A stretch of DNA of 64,000 nt. Origin: DASSKP01 sp035695045 (lineage in GTDB: Bacteria > Actinomycetota > Actinomycetes > JAFAQI01). The translations under genes and the position numbers were made by a program. Shown here one piece after another: positions 35,692-44,623 of this stretch. Location of the stretch: the NCBI GenBank assembly GCA_035695045.1, contig DASSEX010000086.1, positions 1 to 64,000 of the forward strand, given 5' to 3'. A model generated the notes under the pieces. The model did no database searches, was not told where the DNA came from, and saw nothing but the letters and a program-made list of their open reading frames with translations. Within the stretch, counting starts at the first letter, position 1. Every line of letters starts with the position of its first letter.

Positions 35692-35831
35692 GGATGTCTC
35701 CTCGTGCGTGATGCGCGGGCGATTGGCACATGACCGCGGCGGACAGCGCGCGACCGCGGATCTCCTGTACGACGGTACCTGCTGTCGCGCCGCTGCGCTC
35801 GCAGACGGCGCCCCGAGTTCGGTGATCTCGC

Positions 35832-36659
35832 CTAGAGAAACGCCCGTCCGGACGCTTCGTCCGGCGGCGGCAACGGATCGGTCTCCGTCGGCGGCACCGC
35901 GTCGGAGATGAACCTCGTGAGCGCCTCTCCTGCCAGGGTGCGGCCACGCACGGGGGCGGACGCCGCTCGGCGCGCCACGCGCAGCGCCGGCAGCGGCATC
36001 CGGGCCGCCGCGAGAACACAGTTACCGGACCGCCGGCCGCGCAGCGTCGTCGGCTCGGCGAGAAGCAGCACGTCGTCGAACGCCACGCGCAGGGCGGCGA
36101 GCACCGGACGGACGATGTCGAACGGCACCATGTCCGACACGTTCAGGAGCAGGAGGCCGCCCGGCGCGAGGGCCCGCCGCATCGAGGCGATGCCGTCGAT
36201 CGTCAACGTGGAGGTCACGGCGCGCGGGCCGTCGTACAGGTCCCAGATGAGGAGGTCGGTGCTGCCGGACCGGGTCGCCTCGAGCTGCTCCGCGGCGTCG
36301 GCGACCACCACGGTCGTGGTCTCCACGGCACCGAGCGGCGCGACGGCCGCCAGCACGTCGGGGTCCGACTCCACGACGACCTGACGCGAGCCCGGCCGGG
36401 TGACCGCAACCCACCGGGGCATGGCCATGGCGCCGCCGCCGAGATGCAGCGAACGCAGCGGCTGCGGCCGCGGATGCACGACGTCGATGACGATCGCCAT
36501 GTGCTGCATGTACTCGAACTCGAGGTGCGTCGCGTCCTCGGTGTCGACGTAGGACTGCTCGACGCCGTCGACGAGCAGCACCCACCCGGTCGGACGGTCG
36601 AGGTCACGAAGCAGCTCGACCGGACGGCGAATCCGCCGCGGCCTCTGCGCTCGGCTCAC
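35832..36659 (-). CDS. Spermidine-synthase-like (aminopropyltransferase fold) protein
   Basis: 275 residues from GTG 36659, coupled to the upstream EamA gene by a GTGA overlap. Motifs: VEQSYVDTEDATHLEFEYMQHM (start of the SpeE-like fold), RSLHLGGGAMAMPRW (SAM/dcSAM loop), VVVESDPDVL and LIWDLYDG. Actinobacterial members of this group often lack the polyamine-binding residues and are described as fused-MFS/SpeE-like or generic methyltransferases, so the reaction is uncertain. Confidence 0.82.
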   Translation of the reverse strand: MSRAQRPRRIRRPVELLRDLDRPTGWVLLVDGVEQSYVDTEDATHLEFEYMQHMAIVIDVVHPRPQPLRSLHLGGGAMAMPRWVAVTRPGSRQVVVESDPDVLAAVAPLGAVETTTVVVADAAEQLEATRSGSTDLLIWDLYDGPRAVTSTLTIDGIASMRRALAPGGLLLLNVSDMVPFDIVRPVLAALRVAFDDVLLLAEPTTLRGRRSGNCVLAAARMPLPALRVARRAASAPVRGRTLAGEALTRFISDAVPPTETDPLPPPDEASGRAFL

Positions 36660-37546
36660 GGCGACACCAGCTCGGGCGGCGTCGCGGCGGGGTCGATCGG
36701 AACGTCCTCGGCGTCCGTCCTTCGGGTCGCCCCGACGGAGGCGGCGACGACGCAACCGACCGCGATCCACTCCGCGACACGCAGGTGTTCACCGAGGAAG
36801 AGCAGTCCCGACGCGGCGGCGAACGCCGGTTCGAGCGACATCAACACACCGAACACCGACGCACGCAGGCGACGCAACGCGTAGAGCTCCAACGAGTACG
36901 GCAACGCCGACGACAGCAGCGCGACGACGAGACCGCGCCACAGCACCGAGCCGTCGAGAAGACGCCCTCCCGCCGAGACCAGCCCGACCGGCAACAAGGC
37001 GATCGTGCCGGCGACGAGCGCGATGGTCAGCCCGGCGGCGCCGGGGAAGACGCGGCCGACGCGTTGTGACAGCAGGATGTACGCCGCCCAGAACCCGCCG
37101 GCGACGAAGGCGAGCACGACACCGAGTGCGTCGAGATGCCCGCCGCTGTCGCCCGTCAGCAGTATGACGCCGACTGCGGCGAGCGCGACCCAGAGCAGGT
37201 CCAGGAGCCGCCGCGATCCCCCGATGGCGACAGCAAGCGGGCCGACGAACTCGAACGTCACCGCGAGTCCCAGCGGGATGCGGTCGAGGGCGTAGTAGAA
37301 GGTCGCGTTCATCGCCGCGAGGACAAGGCCGAACGCCACCGCCAGAGCGAGATCGGAGCGTCGACGGCTGACGACGCGCGGTCGGGCGACCGCGAGGAGG
37401 AGCACGGCAGCGATACCGATGCGCAACAGCACGGCGCCACCCGGTCCCGCATCGGGGAACAGGTCCTTCGCGACGGCGGCACCGCTCTGCACGCTCGCGA
37501 CCGCTGCCAAGACGAGCAGCGGCGCGGGCGCGGTCCGGCGGGGCAT
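36656..37546 (-). CDS. EamA-family (DMT) transporter
   Basis: 296 residues with ten hydrophobic spans in two EamA repeats (AFGLVLAAMNATFYYALDRIPLGLA and LLSSALPYSLELYALRRLRASVFGVLMSLEPAFAAASG). These RhtA-like carriers export amino acids, threonine or homoserine, or other metabolites. It is the first gene of a coupled pair with the aminopropyltransferase-like protein, which hints at a polyamine or amino-acid connection (inference). Confidence 0.9.
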   Translation of the reverse strand: MPRRTAPAPLLVLAAVASVQSGAAVAKDLFPDAGPGGAVLLRIGIAAVLLLAVARPRVVSRRRSDLALAVAFGLVLAAMNATFYYALDRIPLGLAVTFEFVGPLAVAIGGSRRLLDLLWVALAAVGVILLTGDSGGHLDALGVVLAFVAGGFWAAYILLSQRVGRVFPGAAGLTIALVAGTIALLPVGLVSAGGRLLDGSVLWRGLVVALLSSALPYSLELYALRRLRASVFGVLMSLEPAFAAASGLLFLGEHLRVAEWIAVGCVVAASVGATRRTDAEDVPIDPAATPPELVSP

Positions 37547-37601
37547 GCCTCCATCGTCGCCTGTCGCGACCGCTTGCCTCGACCGGGTTACCGTCGCGTC
37601 C

Positions 37602-38180
37602 GTGAACGTCCTCGTCGTCGCGGCGCTCAGTGAAGAGGTCGCCTACGTCACCGGCCGCGACGTGCTCGTCACCGGAGTCGGCAAGGCACGAGCCGCGGCC
37701 GCACTTGCGCGGCGCCTCGCCACCGGCCCGTCACCCGATCTGGTCGTCAACGTGGGAACGGCAGGCTCGCTGTCACCGGAGGTCCACGGCGTGGTCGAGG
37801 TCGGCTTCATCACGCAGCACGACTTTCCTTACGACGGCATCGAGGCGCTCGTGGGGGCGCCCGTCGACCGCGGCTACGCACTGCATCCCGGGACACCGCC
37901 GACCGCGATGCAGCACCTGCCGGTCGGCGTGCCGACCGTCGCGACGGGTGACCTGTTCGTCGCAGATGTCGAAGCCGCGCGTCGAATCGCGGGCGCCGGC
38001 GTACATCTGGTCGACATGGAGGCGTTCGCCTACGCCACGGCATGTGCGGACGCTGCGGTGCCGATGCGATGCGTCAAGGCGGTCTCCGACGCCGCGGATG
38101 CCGACGCGAGCGACAGCTGGCTCGACACGATCGACGCCTGCGCTCGGGTCCTCGCCGACTGGCTCGCCGCAGAGCTATGA
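37602..38180 (+). CDS. Nucleoside phosphorylase/nucleosidase-family protein
   Basis: 192 residues from GTG 37602. The MTA/SAH-nucleosidase-type landmarks are VVNVGTAGSLSPEVHGVV and VHLVDMEAFAYATAC (the VDMEA purine/ribose motif), with DAADADASDSW near the end. It likely cleaves a methylthioadenosine-, SAH- or futalosine-like nucleoside. It is slightly shorter than MtnN (about 230). It is divergent from EamA, with 55 bases between starts. Confidence 0.85.
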   Translation: MNVLVVAALSEEVAYVTGRDVLVTGVGKARAAAALARRLATGPSPDLVVNVGTAGSLSPEVHGVVEVGFITQHDFPYDGIEALVGAPVDRGYALHPGTPPTAMQHLPVGVPTVATGDLFVADVEAARRIAGAGVHLVDMEAFAYATACADAAVPMRCVKAVSDAADADASDSWLDTIDACARVLADWLAAEL

Positions 38181-38257
38181 GCCAGATGGAACAACGCGGT
38201 CTGCTCGCCTGACCCCTCACCAGGGATTGGCGGCGCCTGCCCGGGTACGCAGGATCA

Positions 38258-38458
38258 GTGGCTCCAACCCCTATGTGGCTGCCTCGCAGTCTCCTGACGA
38301 TGGCCGCGGGTGCCGTTCTCGCACTCGCCGTAACCGTGCACAACAGCGCGATCGACATCCAGACGACCGGCGGGATCCTCGTCTGGGTGGGATTGCTCGA
38401 CCTGCTGGTCAACGTGGGCCTCGTGCTCTACCGCCGGCGCATCAACAGTCGCTACTGA
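38258..38458 (+). CDS. Small two-span membrane protein (DUF6458-like)
   Basis: 66 residues; GTG 38258 has cagga six bases upstream (ATG 38273 possible). Two hydrophobic segments (SLLTMAAGAVLALAVTV and ILVWVGLLDLLVNVGLVLY) flank SAIDIQTTGG, a layout seen in DUF6458-type proteins of actinobacteria. Function unknown. Confidence 0.7.
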   Translation: MAPTPMWLPRSLLTMAAGAVLALAVTVHNSAIDIQTTGGILVWVGLLDLLVNVGLVLYRRRINSRY

Positions 38459-38481
38459 GCGCCGCCGACGTGGATCGGCTC

Positions 38482-38715
38482 CTACCTGACGTAGGGGCAG
38501 TGACGACATCCCCGCTCGCAGCACGTGCCCCGGTCGGCGAGGAACTTCGCCGTCAGGACGAACAGCCCGGACTCGGGGTCAACGTAGCCGGCTTCGCCTC
38601 GCTCGATCGCGTCCGCGTGGGCGGCCATGACCTCCGACCGGCGCCTTGCGTTCGCCGGGAGGCGACCAGCCGCAGGCTGCGTCAGCGGCCTCGGCGCCAA
38701 GGGCAGTTCGCGCAC
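38482..38715 (-). CDS. DUF5522 cysteine-motif protein
   Basis: 77 residues. The C-terminal YVDPESGLFVLTAKFLADRGTCCERGCRHCPYVR matches the DUF5522 signature: three clustered cysteine pairs near the end. Function unknown; the cysteines suggest metal binding. It converges with the 66-residue membrane protein gene and is divergent from the 113-residue protein gene. Confidence 0.85.
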   Translation of the reverse strand: MRELPLAPRPLTQPAAGRLPANARRRSEVMAAHADAIERGEAGYVDPESGLFVLTAKFLADRGTCCERGCRHCPYVR

Positions 38716-38841
38716 CCGGCCAGGCTACGTAGCAGCGGGCTGTTGGCGGTTCTTGCCCCGCAGCGACGAGCACTGTTGGCAACTGGCTGCGCAGCGTGTC
38801 GAACTGCTCGATGCTTGACCAGCGGGATCGGGGAGGCGCCG

Positions 38842-39183
38842 GTGTTCAGACGGGGAAAGCGGACACTCGCGATGGCGCCTGTTGTGCCCTTGCCGACGGG
38901 AAACGTGATGCTCGTGACCGCCTGCGAGCCCGACCTGGGCGTGGCCGTCCCCAGTCAGCGCGAGGCCGCCGGTGGCGCCGCTCTGCCCGAGACCGAGGTC
39001 GGGCCGGATGGGGCTTCGATCGGCTGGTCCATCCGTCACTCCGACGGTGAGATCGTCCGCTCCAACATCGCAACGCGGGCGGACGCTTCGAGGCTGCTCG
39101 GCAGCCTCGCCGCTCACGGGGTGGCCCTTCCACTTGTCGTCCATGCCCCCGACGGTCGACCGATAGGCGAGCGACTCGGTTAG
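38842..39183 (+). CDS. Hypothetical protein, 113 aa
   Basis: GTG 38842 is fixed by gggagg seven bases upstream. After a basic N-terminus (FRRGKRTLA) the chain has a hydrophobic strand (GNVMLVTACEPDLGVAV) and an alpha/beta pattern ending in LPLVVHAPDGRP. One cysteine, no membrane span. No recognised family. The next gene (methyltransferase) starts four bases after its stop, so the two form an operon. Confidence 0.7.
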   Translation: MFRRGKRTLAMAPVVPLPTGNVMLVTACEPDLGVAVPSQREAAGGAALPETEVGPDGASIGWSIRHSDGEIVRSNIATRADASRLLGSLAAHGVALPLVVHAPDGRPIGERLG

Positions 39184-39186
39184 ACC

Positions 39187-39984
39187 GTGGTCGATAAGGA
39201 ACTCCAGCAGCCCCACGAGCTCCGTTCGGTGGCGGAGGCATTCGGGGCTGAGCCCGAACGCTATGACCGCGCGCGACCGCGGTATCCCGACGAGCTCCTC
39301 GAGCGCATCCTCAGTGGACTTCCGGGGCGACGCGTGCTCGACGTGGGCACTGGCACCGGCATCCTGGCGCGGCAGCTGCAAGCCCTGGGCTGCGACGTCC
39401 TCGGTGTCGATCCGGACCCGCGTATGGCGGAGTTCGCACGCCGGTCGGGAGTCGAGGTCGACGTGGCGACGTTCGAGGCATGGGATGCGGCTGGGCGAAC
39501 GTTCGATGCGCTGGTATCCGGTCAAAGCTGGCACTGGGTCGACCCGATCGTTGGCGCGGCGAGAGCTGCACACGTGCTGCGACCGTCCGGGCGGCTCGCG
39601 GTGTTCTGGAACACCGGGACCCCTTCCGAAGGCCTCAACGCACCATTCATGGACGTCTATCGGCGGGTGCTTCCCGCTGCGCTCGTGGACAGGTTGACAC
39701 CGGAGGCGATCGACGCGACGTACGCGTCGCTGTGCCTCAGAGCAGAGGACGGGATACGCGCTGCCGGCGCGTTCGGCGAACCCGAGCAGTGGCGATTCGA
39801 GTGGCGGCAGGTCTACACACGCGATGCGTGGCTCGATGCGCTCGCGACCAGCGGCAACGCGGTGCCTGAGGATCGGCTCGGCGAACTGATGGAAGGAATC
39901 GGCGCGGCCATCGACGTCGTCGGCGGCAGCTTCACGATGGGCTATCTCACCGTGGCCGTCACTGCCCTCCGCGTCAGCAGTTGA
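39187..39984 (+). CDS. Class I SAM-dependent methyltransferase
   Basis: 265 residues from GTG 39187. SAM motif I RVLDVGTGTGILARQL, acidic residue in VLGVDPDPRM, and motif IV region FDALVSGQSWHWVDP; these match the UbiE/trans-aconitate-type group. The leading FGAEPERYDRARPRYPDEL is characteristic. Substrate unknown. It is in an operon with the 113-residue protein. The 172-base gap after it holds nothing I can name. Confidence 0.9.
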   Translation: MVDKELQQPHELRSVAEAFGAEPERYDRARPRYPDELLERILSGLPGRRVLDVGTGTGILARQLQALGCDVLGVDPDPRMAEFARRSGVEVDVATFEAWDAAGRTFDALVSGQSWHWVDPIVGAARAAHVLRPSGRLAVFWNTGTPSEGLNAPFMDVYRRVLPAALVDRLTPEAIDATYASLCLRAEDGIRAAGAFGEPEQWRFEWRQVYTRDAWLDALATSGNAVPEDRLGELMEGIGAAIDVVGGSFTMGYLTVAVTALRVSS

Positions 39985-40156
39985 GGCCGCCGGCGCACTC
40001 GACTGCATCCGCATACGGCAAAGCGCGAGTCGCTCCGGCGCATGCCCACGGTCCTCCGGGACCAGCCGGCGCCCGATCGTCCACGCAGTTCGCGTGACCA
40101 TCGAGCGCAGTGGAACGGCGCTTCCTCTGCCGGAAGCTTTGAGGCAGGCTCGTCGC

Positions 40157-40558
40157 GTGAGCCTTGATCAGCGACTGAGTTATCTGACCCTCGGCGCCCA
40201 CAGCATGACGACGCTGCGTTCGTTCTACGCCGCGCTCGGCTGGATTGAACGGCCCGGCTCGAACGACGAGTTCACTACCTACGACATGGGGACCGCAGTG
40301 CTGGCCCTCTACCCGCTCGCCCTGCTGACGCGAGAGGCTGCGCCCGGCGAGGTGCTCCCTGGCACAGTTTGGAACGGCGTCACCCTCGGCATCAACGTCG
40401 CCACCAGGGACGCCGTAGACGCCGCGTTCGCGACCGCCGTCTCCGCCGGCGCATCCCCGGTCGCGAGCCCGATAGATCGCGAGTGGGGTGGCTACTCCGG
40501 CTACATCGCCGATCCGGAGGGCAACCGATGGGAAATCACCTGGGCGCCAGGCGCGTAG
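40157..40558 (+). CDS. VOC-family protein (glyoxalase/bleomycin-resistance fold)
   Basis: 133 residues from GTG 40157. LSYLTLGAHSMTTLRSFYAALGW begins the fold, WNGVTLGINVATRDAVDAAFATAV starts the second half, and YSGYIADPEGNRWEITWAP ends it with the usual DPEGN and metal-ligand Glu. Role unknown. Its 3' end overlaps the convergent SRPBCC gene by 23 bases. Confidence 0.83.
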   Translation: MSLDQRLSYLTLGAHSMTTLRSFYAALGWIERPGSNDEFTTYDMGTAVLALYPLALLTREAAPGEVLPGTVWNGVTLGINVATRDAVDAAFATAVSAGASPVASPIDREWGGYSGYIADPEGNRWEITWAPGA

Positions 40559-41045
40559 CGCGCACTGACACTGCCCGAACCCCGACCGCTCCTTCGACGT
40601 TCGACTCAGGAGCTTTGCGCAAAGAGAGTTTGAGGTTTTCCAGAGTCTTGGCGACATTCGTCCGAAGTGCGGGCTCGATCGTCTTGCCGAGGAGGCGTCC
40701 GGCGATCCCTCCGGGCAGATGGAGATCGATCTGCAGGGAGACCTCGGTGCCGCCTTCGACGCCAACGAACGTGTACAGGCCTGCCTGCTTCAACCCGCTG
40801 ACAGGCTCCCAGCCGATCGCCGCGTCTTTCTCCCACCGCGTGATCTCCAGGGTCGACTCCTGGGTCATGGGACCCATGCGCATGGCAGCGTGGAACTGAG
40901 CTCCGACTCCGTGTGTCGCCTCACCAACTGGCTCCCAGACGGTGAGGTCCTGGGTGAACCCTTGGACGTTTCGCCAGTCGTCCACGTAGTCGAACACGTC
41001 CGATAACGGACCGTCGATGAGAGCGCTCGCCCGTGCGGAGCCCAC
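40536..41045 (-). CDS. SRPBCC/polyketide-cyclase-like protein
   Basis: 169 residues from GTG 41045; TTG 41075 would add ten residues. START-like pattern: RASALIDGPLSDVFDYVDDWRN, FHAAMRMGPMTQESTLEITRWE, and a C-terminal helix NVAKTLENLKLSLRKA. It has the coenzyme-Q-binding/polyketide-cyclase sort of pocket for a hydrophobic ligand. Its 3' end overlaps the convergent VOC gene by 23 bases. Confidence 0.82.
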   Translation of the reverse strand: MGSARASALIDGPLSDVFDYVDDWRNVQGFTQDLTVWEPVGEATHGVGAQFHAAMRMGPMTQESTLEITRWEKDAAIGWEPVSGLKQAGLYTFVGVEGGTEVSLQIDLHLPGGIAGRLLGKTIEPALRTNVAKTLENLKLSLRKAPESNVEGAVGVRAVSVRATRLAPR

Positions 41046-41152
41046 GCTGTTGACCTTAGCGACCGGCGGTCGCAACTGGTGGCTCTTACGGCAAACCGCC
41101 GTGCATGATCAGGAGCGGTACTCACATCGCGCAGCGACGGCGGAGCATGCCG

Positions 41153-41404
41153 TCAGACCGTGCCATGGGCACGTCGCAGGCAGCACGAGCGGCGGACGAA
41201 CGCCGCGCCGACCAGGATGACGGCGGTGAATGCCATCCAGCCCAGGACGCTGAGCCAACCGCCACGGTCAGCTAGCTCGAGGGACAGGAGCGCGAGCACA
41301 TAGCCAGTGGCACTGACGAGCGCGATGAACGCCAGGTGCCGCAGTAGTTGAAGCGCCGACCGAAGTCGCCGCCGTGGAGATAGGGGCGCATTCCAGGAGG
41401 TCAT
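41153..41404 (-). CDS. Small two-span membrane protein, 83 aa
   Basis: ATG 41404. A basic N-terminus (SPRRRLRSALQLLRH) and two hydrophobic spans (AFIALVSATGYVLALLSLEL and VLGWMAFTAVILVGAAFV) with a short DRGG loop. A C-terminal RRSCCLRRAH is basic and cysteine-containing. No family recognised. It is divergent from a TetR gene, and the palindrome between them suggests it is the regulator's target. Confidence 0.68.
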   Translation of the reverse strand: MTSWNAPLSPRRRLRSALQLLRHLAFIALVSATGYVLALLSLELADRGGWLSVLGWMAFTAVILVGAAFVRRSCCLRRAHGTV

Positions 41405-41412
41405 GGCAGGAT

Positions 41413-41431
41413 AGTGAATGAATGGTTCACT
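41413..41431. promoter_or_regulatory. Probable TetR operator
   Basis: Inverted repeat agtgaa-tgaatgg-ttcact in the 48-base gap between the divergent TetR and small membrane-protein genes. Size and placement fit autorepression and control of the neighbour. Confidence 0.6.
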
Positions 41432-41452
41432 TACTGTCAACGGAGGTGCTGT

Positions 41453-42136
41453 ATGCCGCGGTCGAGGCTGGGCGACAACGTCGACCGCATCAGAGACGCC
41501 GCGATATCGGTGTTCGCCGATCGGGGCTACCGGCGGACCCGGATGGCCGACATCGCCGCGGCCGCAGGGCTGTCGCCCGGCGCCCTGTACCGGTATGTCG
41601 AGAGCAAAGATGCCTTGCTGCTACTCATCTTCAGCGCGGAAGCCGCACCGACGTCAACGTTCCCGGTAGCGACGCCGACTCGGGCGCAACTCGTCAGCAC
41701 CATCACAGAACGCCTCTCGACGCTCGGACAGACACCCCGGCTCGACGCAGCGCTCAAACGCCGCCGCCCGCCCGTAGATGCGGGCCACGAGCTCCGCGAC
41801 ATTCTCGAGGAGCGGTACGACCTCGTCGCGCGAGCCTGGCCCCTGCTGGCGGTCGTCGAGCGCTCCTCTCTTGACCTGCCCGAGCTTTTCGACGCCTACT
41901 TTCATCGCGGCCGACGGCACCTCACTGACAAGATCGCCCGGTACCTCGAGCGGCGCGCCAAGAGCGGCAGTTTGCGCGCTGTCGCCGACGCACGCCTATC
42001 CGCCCGCTTCCTCGAAGAGTCGCTGACCTGGTTCGCCTGGCATCGCCACGGCGACCCAGACTCCCAAGACATCAGCGAAAGCGCCGCCCGCACCACCGCC
42101 ATCGACACGAACTTCTGCGCACTGATGGTCCCCTGA
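41453..42136 (+). CDS. TetR-family transcriptional regulator
   Basis: 227 residues from ATG 41453 (cggagg upstream). The DNA-binding domain is DRIRDAAISVFADRGYRRTRMADIAAAAGLSPGALYRYVESKDALL; the remaining 170 residues form the ligand-binding helical domain. A ligand cannot be predicted. It is divergent from the small membrane-protein gene and probably binds the palindrome at 41413. Confidence 0.93.
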   Translation: MPRSRLGDNVDRIRDAAISVFADRGYRRTRMADIAAAAGLSPGALYRYVESKDALLLLIFSAEAAPTSTFPVATPTRAQLVSTITERLSTLGQTPRLDAALKRRRPPVDAGHELRDILEERYDLVARAWPLLAVVERSSLDLPELFDAYFHRGRRHLTDKIARYLERRAKSGSLRAVADARLSARFLEESLTWFAWHRHGDPDSQDISESAARTTAIDTNFCALMVP

Positions 42137-42150
42137 GCGCCAACGAGAAG

Positions 42151-42558
42151 CTACCCGGTCCGGCGCGCGAACGGATCTTCCTCAAGCCAGGAGAGCGCCT
42201 GGTCGATGGCATCGCGCTCGCCGAGCCGAAGGCGATGGAGCAGGCGGTCCGGATGAGACGGCAGGCATGCCAGCGAAAGGTCGAAGGAACGGCGCTCAAC
42301 GTCCTGCACAAGCCTGAACAGCGCCGGATGTGTCGGCGTCCCATCGACTGCCCAGACCCCGCCGGCGGCGCGCCACGCCGCGACTGCTTCGGTGCGCTCC
42401 CGCCGCAGTTCGCTGAGGGTCCGCTCCAGAAAGGTCCGGTCCCCGTCTGCCACGACCTGGATACTGCCGTATTGCACGTGCGTCGTAGCGTCCGGTCGGA
42501 AGCGCGACGGGCGACTTACCGAGTGATCGAGAGCGGCACCTATTGAGGGGGTGCCCAT
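42151..42558 (-). CDS. Hypothetical protein, 135 aa
   Basis: ATG 42558, overlapping the end of the upstream hydrolase gene by 19 bases. The product is charged and helical (FLERTLSELRRERTEAVAAWRAAGG, FRLVQDVERRSFDLSLACLP, RLRLGERDAIDQALSWLEEDPFARR), with no membrane span and one cysteine. No family recognised. Overlap with the alpha/beta hydrolase implies cotranscription. The start could be further downstream. Confidence 0.6.
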   Translation of the reverse strand: MGTPSIGAALDHSVSRPSRFRPDATTHVQYGSIQVVADGDRTFLERTLSELRRERTEAVAAWRAAGGVWAVDGTPTHPALFRLVQDVERRSFDLSLACLPSHPDRLLHRLRLGERDAIDQALSWLEEDPFARRTG

Positions 42559-43394
42559 TTCTCGCGGGCCCAGGAGACGAGATCGGCGTTGAACTGCCCG
42601 GGCTGTTCGTATGGCGGGGTGTGGGCGCTGCGTTCGTACAGCCGTTCAGTGAGAGTCGCGAAACGCTTCTTCGGCGCTTCCCACACGAAGTACGGGAGCA
42701 GGTAGTCGTACCGACCGAGCGCGAGAAACGTCGGAAGGTCAGTTGGCTCAAGGTCCCAGGTGGCGAAGCCGTCTGCGGAAAACAGCTGATAGAGCACCTC
42801 GAGGTTGACTTCGACTCCCTGCCACAACGCACGACAGTCGAAGCAGAAGTCGAACCAGTTGCGCGCATCGTTCGCGACGTAGTTGTCGATGAATTGCTGT
42901 GGCGTCTGGACGTCAGCGTGTACCGGACGGGAAGACTGATTGTGTTCGTGTGCGGCCAGACGCTCGGGGCTCGCGTCCCGATGGAAGAAGTCGTCCGCAG
43001 ATTCCACCCCCTCCAGCGCGGCTAGCGGTGGATTCGATGCGATGAGCCCGAGCCCTCGCGCGGCCTCCGGGTAGTCCTGCGCGTAGGCCATCGCAAGCGC
43101 GCCATGGTGCGAATGCCCCACGACGACAGGCCGCTCTAGTCCGGTTGTCTGACGAACCGCCTCCGCATCATCACTGAAATCCCGCAGCGTAAGCGAGCCG
43201 ACGTCAAAGCCCTCCGGCGTCCGCGCCCACTGACGGGAGTCGAAGAACACCATCTCGAAATGCTCACGTAGTGACGGCGCGAAGATTCGCCGGTAATAGC
43301 GTTGAGCACCGATGACGAGCATGGGTATCCCGGTGCCCTCGCGCACCCACTCCAGCCTGAAGCCGTCTCGGTCAATCTCTCCGTGATCCGCCAC
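42540..43394 (-). CDS. Alpha/beta hydrolase
   Basis: 284 residues from GTG 43394. Nucleophile elbow VVGHSHHGALAMAY, EMVFFDSRQWARTPEGFD (loop after strand 4), acid candidate near LALGRYDYLLP and a late His in RSAHTPPYEQPGQF. The shape matches the proline-iminopeptidase/epoxide-hydrolase-like group. Substrate unknown. Confidence 0.85.
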   Translation of the reverse strand: MADHGEIDRDGFRLEWVREGTGIPMLVIGAQRYYRRIFAPSLREHFEMVFFDSRQWARTPEGFDVGSLTLRDFSDDAEAVRQTTGLERPVVVGHSHHGALAMAYAQDYPEAARGLGLIASNPPLAALEGVESADDFFHRDASPERLAAHEHNQSSRPVHADVQTPQQFIDNYVANDARNWFDFCFDCRALWQGVEVNLEVLYQLFSADGFATWDLEPTDLPTFLALGRYDYLLPYFVWEAPKKRFATLTERLYERSAHTPPYEQPGQFNADLVSWAREKWAPPQ

Positions 43395-43509
43395 AGACCG
43401 CCCCCGCCTGCTCGATGAACCCACCGGCGCACGGCCGCTCGCGGACAGTATCTGTCGCGCGGACACAGGCGACACGGAACCGCGCCTACACGTCTGTCGC
43501 GCGCGGGCC

Positions 43510-44004
43510 TCAGCCCGCGATGTGGCCGGGGACTTGGCAGCGAGTGGCAGGCCAGCCGTTCACGAGTGTGTACGTCCCGTCGGTGCCTCCGTCGAGCACC
43601 AGGCACCCGAAGACCGTGGCTCCGCCCTGGCTAGTGAGCCGGAACAGGCGGAACCGCACCGGACGGTTGATCGGATGGCCGCTCGCGCAGTTGGGTTGGC
43701 AGTCGTTGTATCGCTGGACGCCCCTGCCGGTTGCCATCGTCCGTCCCCAGGCGTCGTAACGGATTGCCCGGAGGATGAAGACGGCATCACCGCTGCACGC
43801 GACGATCATTCGGTTCGGCTTGTACCGCGGCGCGGCGGTGCGCTGCTCGCAGTCGGCGACGACCAAGGTGCGCGCTCTTGGCGCCACAGATGTCGCAGAC
43901 GGTGACGGTGATGGTGACGGTTGCAGCGCGTTCGGACCCGTAGTTCCGCTGGACGAGCACGCGGCCAGCAAGAGGCAGGTGATCAGGCCGATAGCACGTC
44001 TCAC
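43510..44004 (-). CDS. Exported lipoprotein, 164 aa
   Basis: GTG 44004. The signal peptide RRAIGLITCLLLAACSS ends in lipobox LAAC, so it is likely anchored outside the membrane. After a Pro/Ser linker, the mature domain has several cysteines (VADCEQRT, IVACSGD, NDCQPNCASG, TRCQVPG), probably in disulfides. No family recognised. Confidence 0.75.
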   Translation of the reverse strand: MRRAIGLITCLLLAACSSSGTTGPNALQPSPSPSPSATSVAPRARTLVVADCEQRTAAPRYKPNRMIVACSGDAVFILRAIRYDAWGRTMATGRGVQRYNDCQPNCASGHPINRPVRFRLFRLTSQGGATVFGCLVLDGGTDGTYTLVNGWPATRCQVPGHIAG

Positions 44005-44083
44005 GGCGACAGGCTGCCCGACCGTCAACCACGCGCAAGAGCGGCACGATAGCGGTCGCGACTCGTCGGGGCCGGGGTGGGAC

Positions 44084-44512
44084 TTAGCCCGGTCGGATGC
44101 GGCGTGCATTCCTGTCAGGAGGGTCGTCGTGGTGTCGTTCGACGGAGGCCTGGACCTTCGCAAGCAGCAGGCACAGCTTGCGCTGCTCAGTCTCGGTCAG
44201 CGCGTCGCAGATGATGGTGCGCTCCCGACTGTGAAGCGAGGGCAGCATGTCATCGACGATGGCTTTGCCTTCTGAGGTAATCGCGATCAGCAGCTTGCGC
44301 CGGTCGTCTGGGTGCGGCGTGCGGCGGACAAGGCCGCGGCTTTCGAGCGTGTTGAGCATCGAGGTCATGCTGCCGGTCGTGATGATGAGCCGCTCGGCGA
44401 TCACGCTCGGTTCGAGGGGAGTGTCGGCGCCTTCGAGGACGGCGAGCGCTTGTTTGGCTGTTCCGGACAAGCGGTGGTCTTCCCAAGCCTGCCTGTCGTG
44501 AAGACCGATCAA
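44084..44512 (-). CDS. MarR-family regulator (start unclear)
   Basis: 142 residues if translated from TTG 44512. The winged HTH is complete: GTAKQALAVLEGADTPLEPSVIAERLIITTGSMTSMLNTLESRGLVRRTPHPDDRRKLLIAIT. In-frame sequence upstream of 44512 (DEYPGADRLATECYANIIRT) looks like the missing MarR N-terminal helix, but no ATG, GTG or TTG precedes it. Either a rare start is used or there is a small indel. It probably binds the acttga-aa-tcaagt palindrome before the ABM gene. Confidence 0.8.
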   Translation of the reverse strand: MIGLHDRQAWEDHRLSGTAKQALAVLEGADTPLEPSVIAERLIITTGSMTSMLNTLESRGLVRRTPHPDDRRKLLIAITSEGKAIVDDMLPSLHSRERTIICDALTETEQRKLCLLLAKVQASVERHHDDPPDRNARRIRPG

Positions 44513-44623
44513 CCTGTCGCCAGTGCGAATGATGTTCGCGTAACACTCGGTGGCGAGCCGGTCGGCTCCCGGGTATTCGTCCTCGAAGTTGTCGCCAACG
44601 ACGATCCAGGGCGTGGCGCCACC

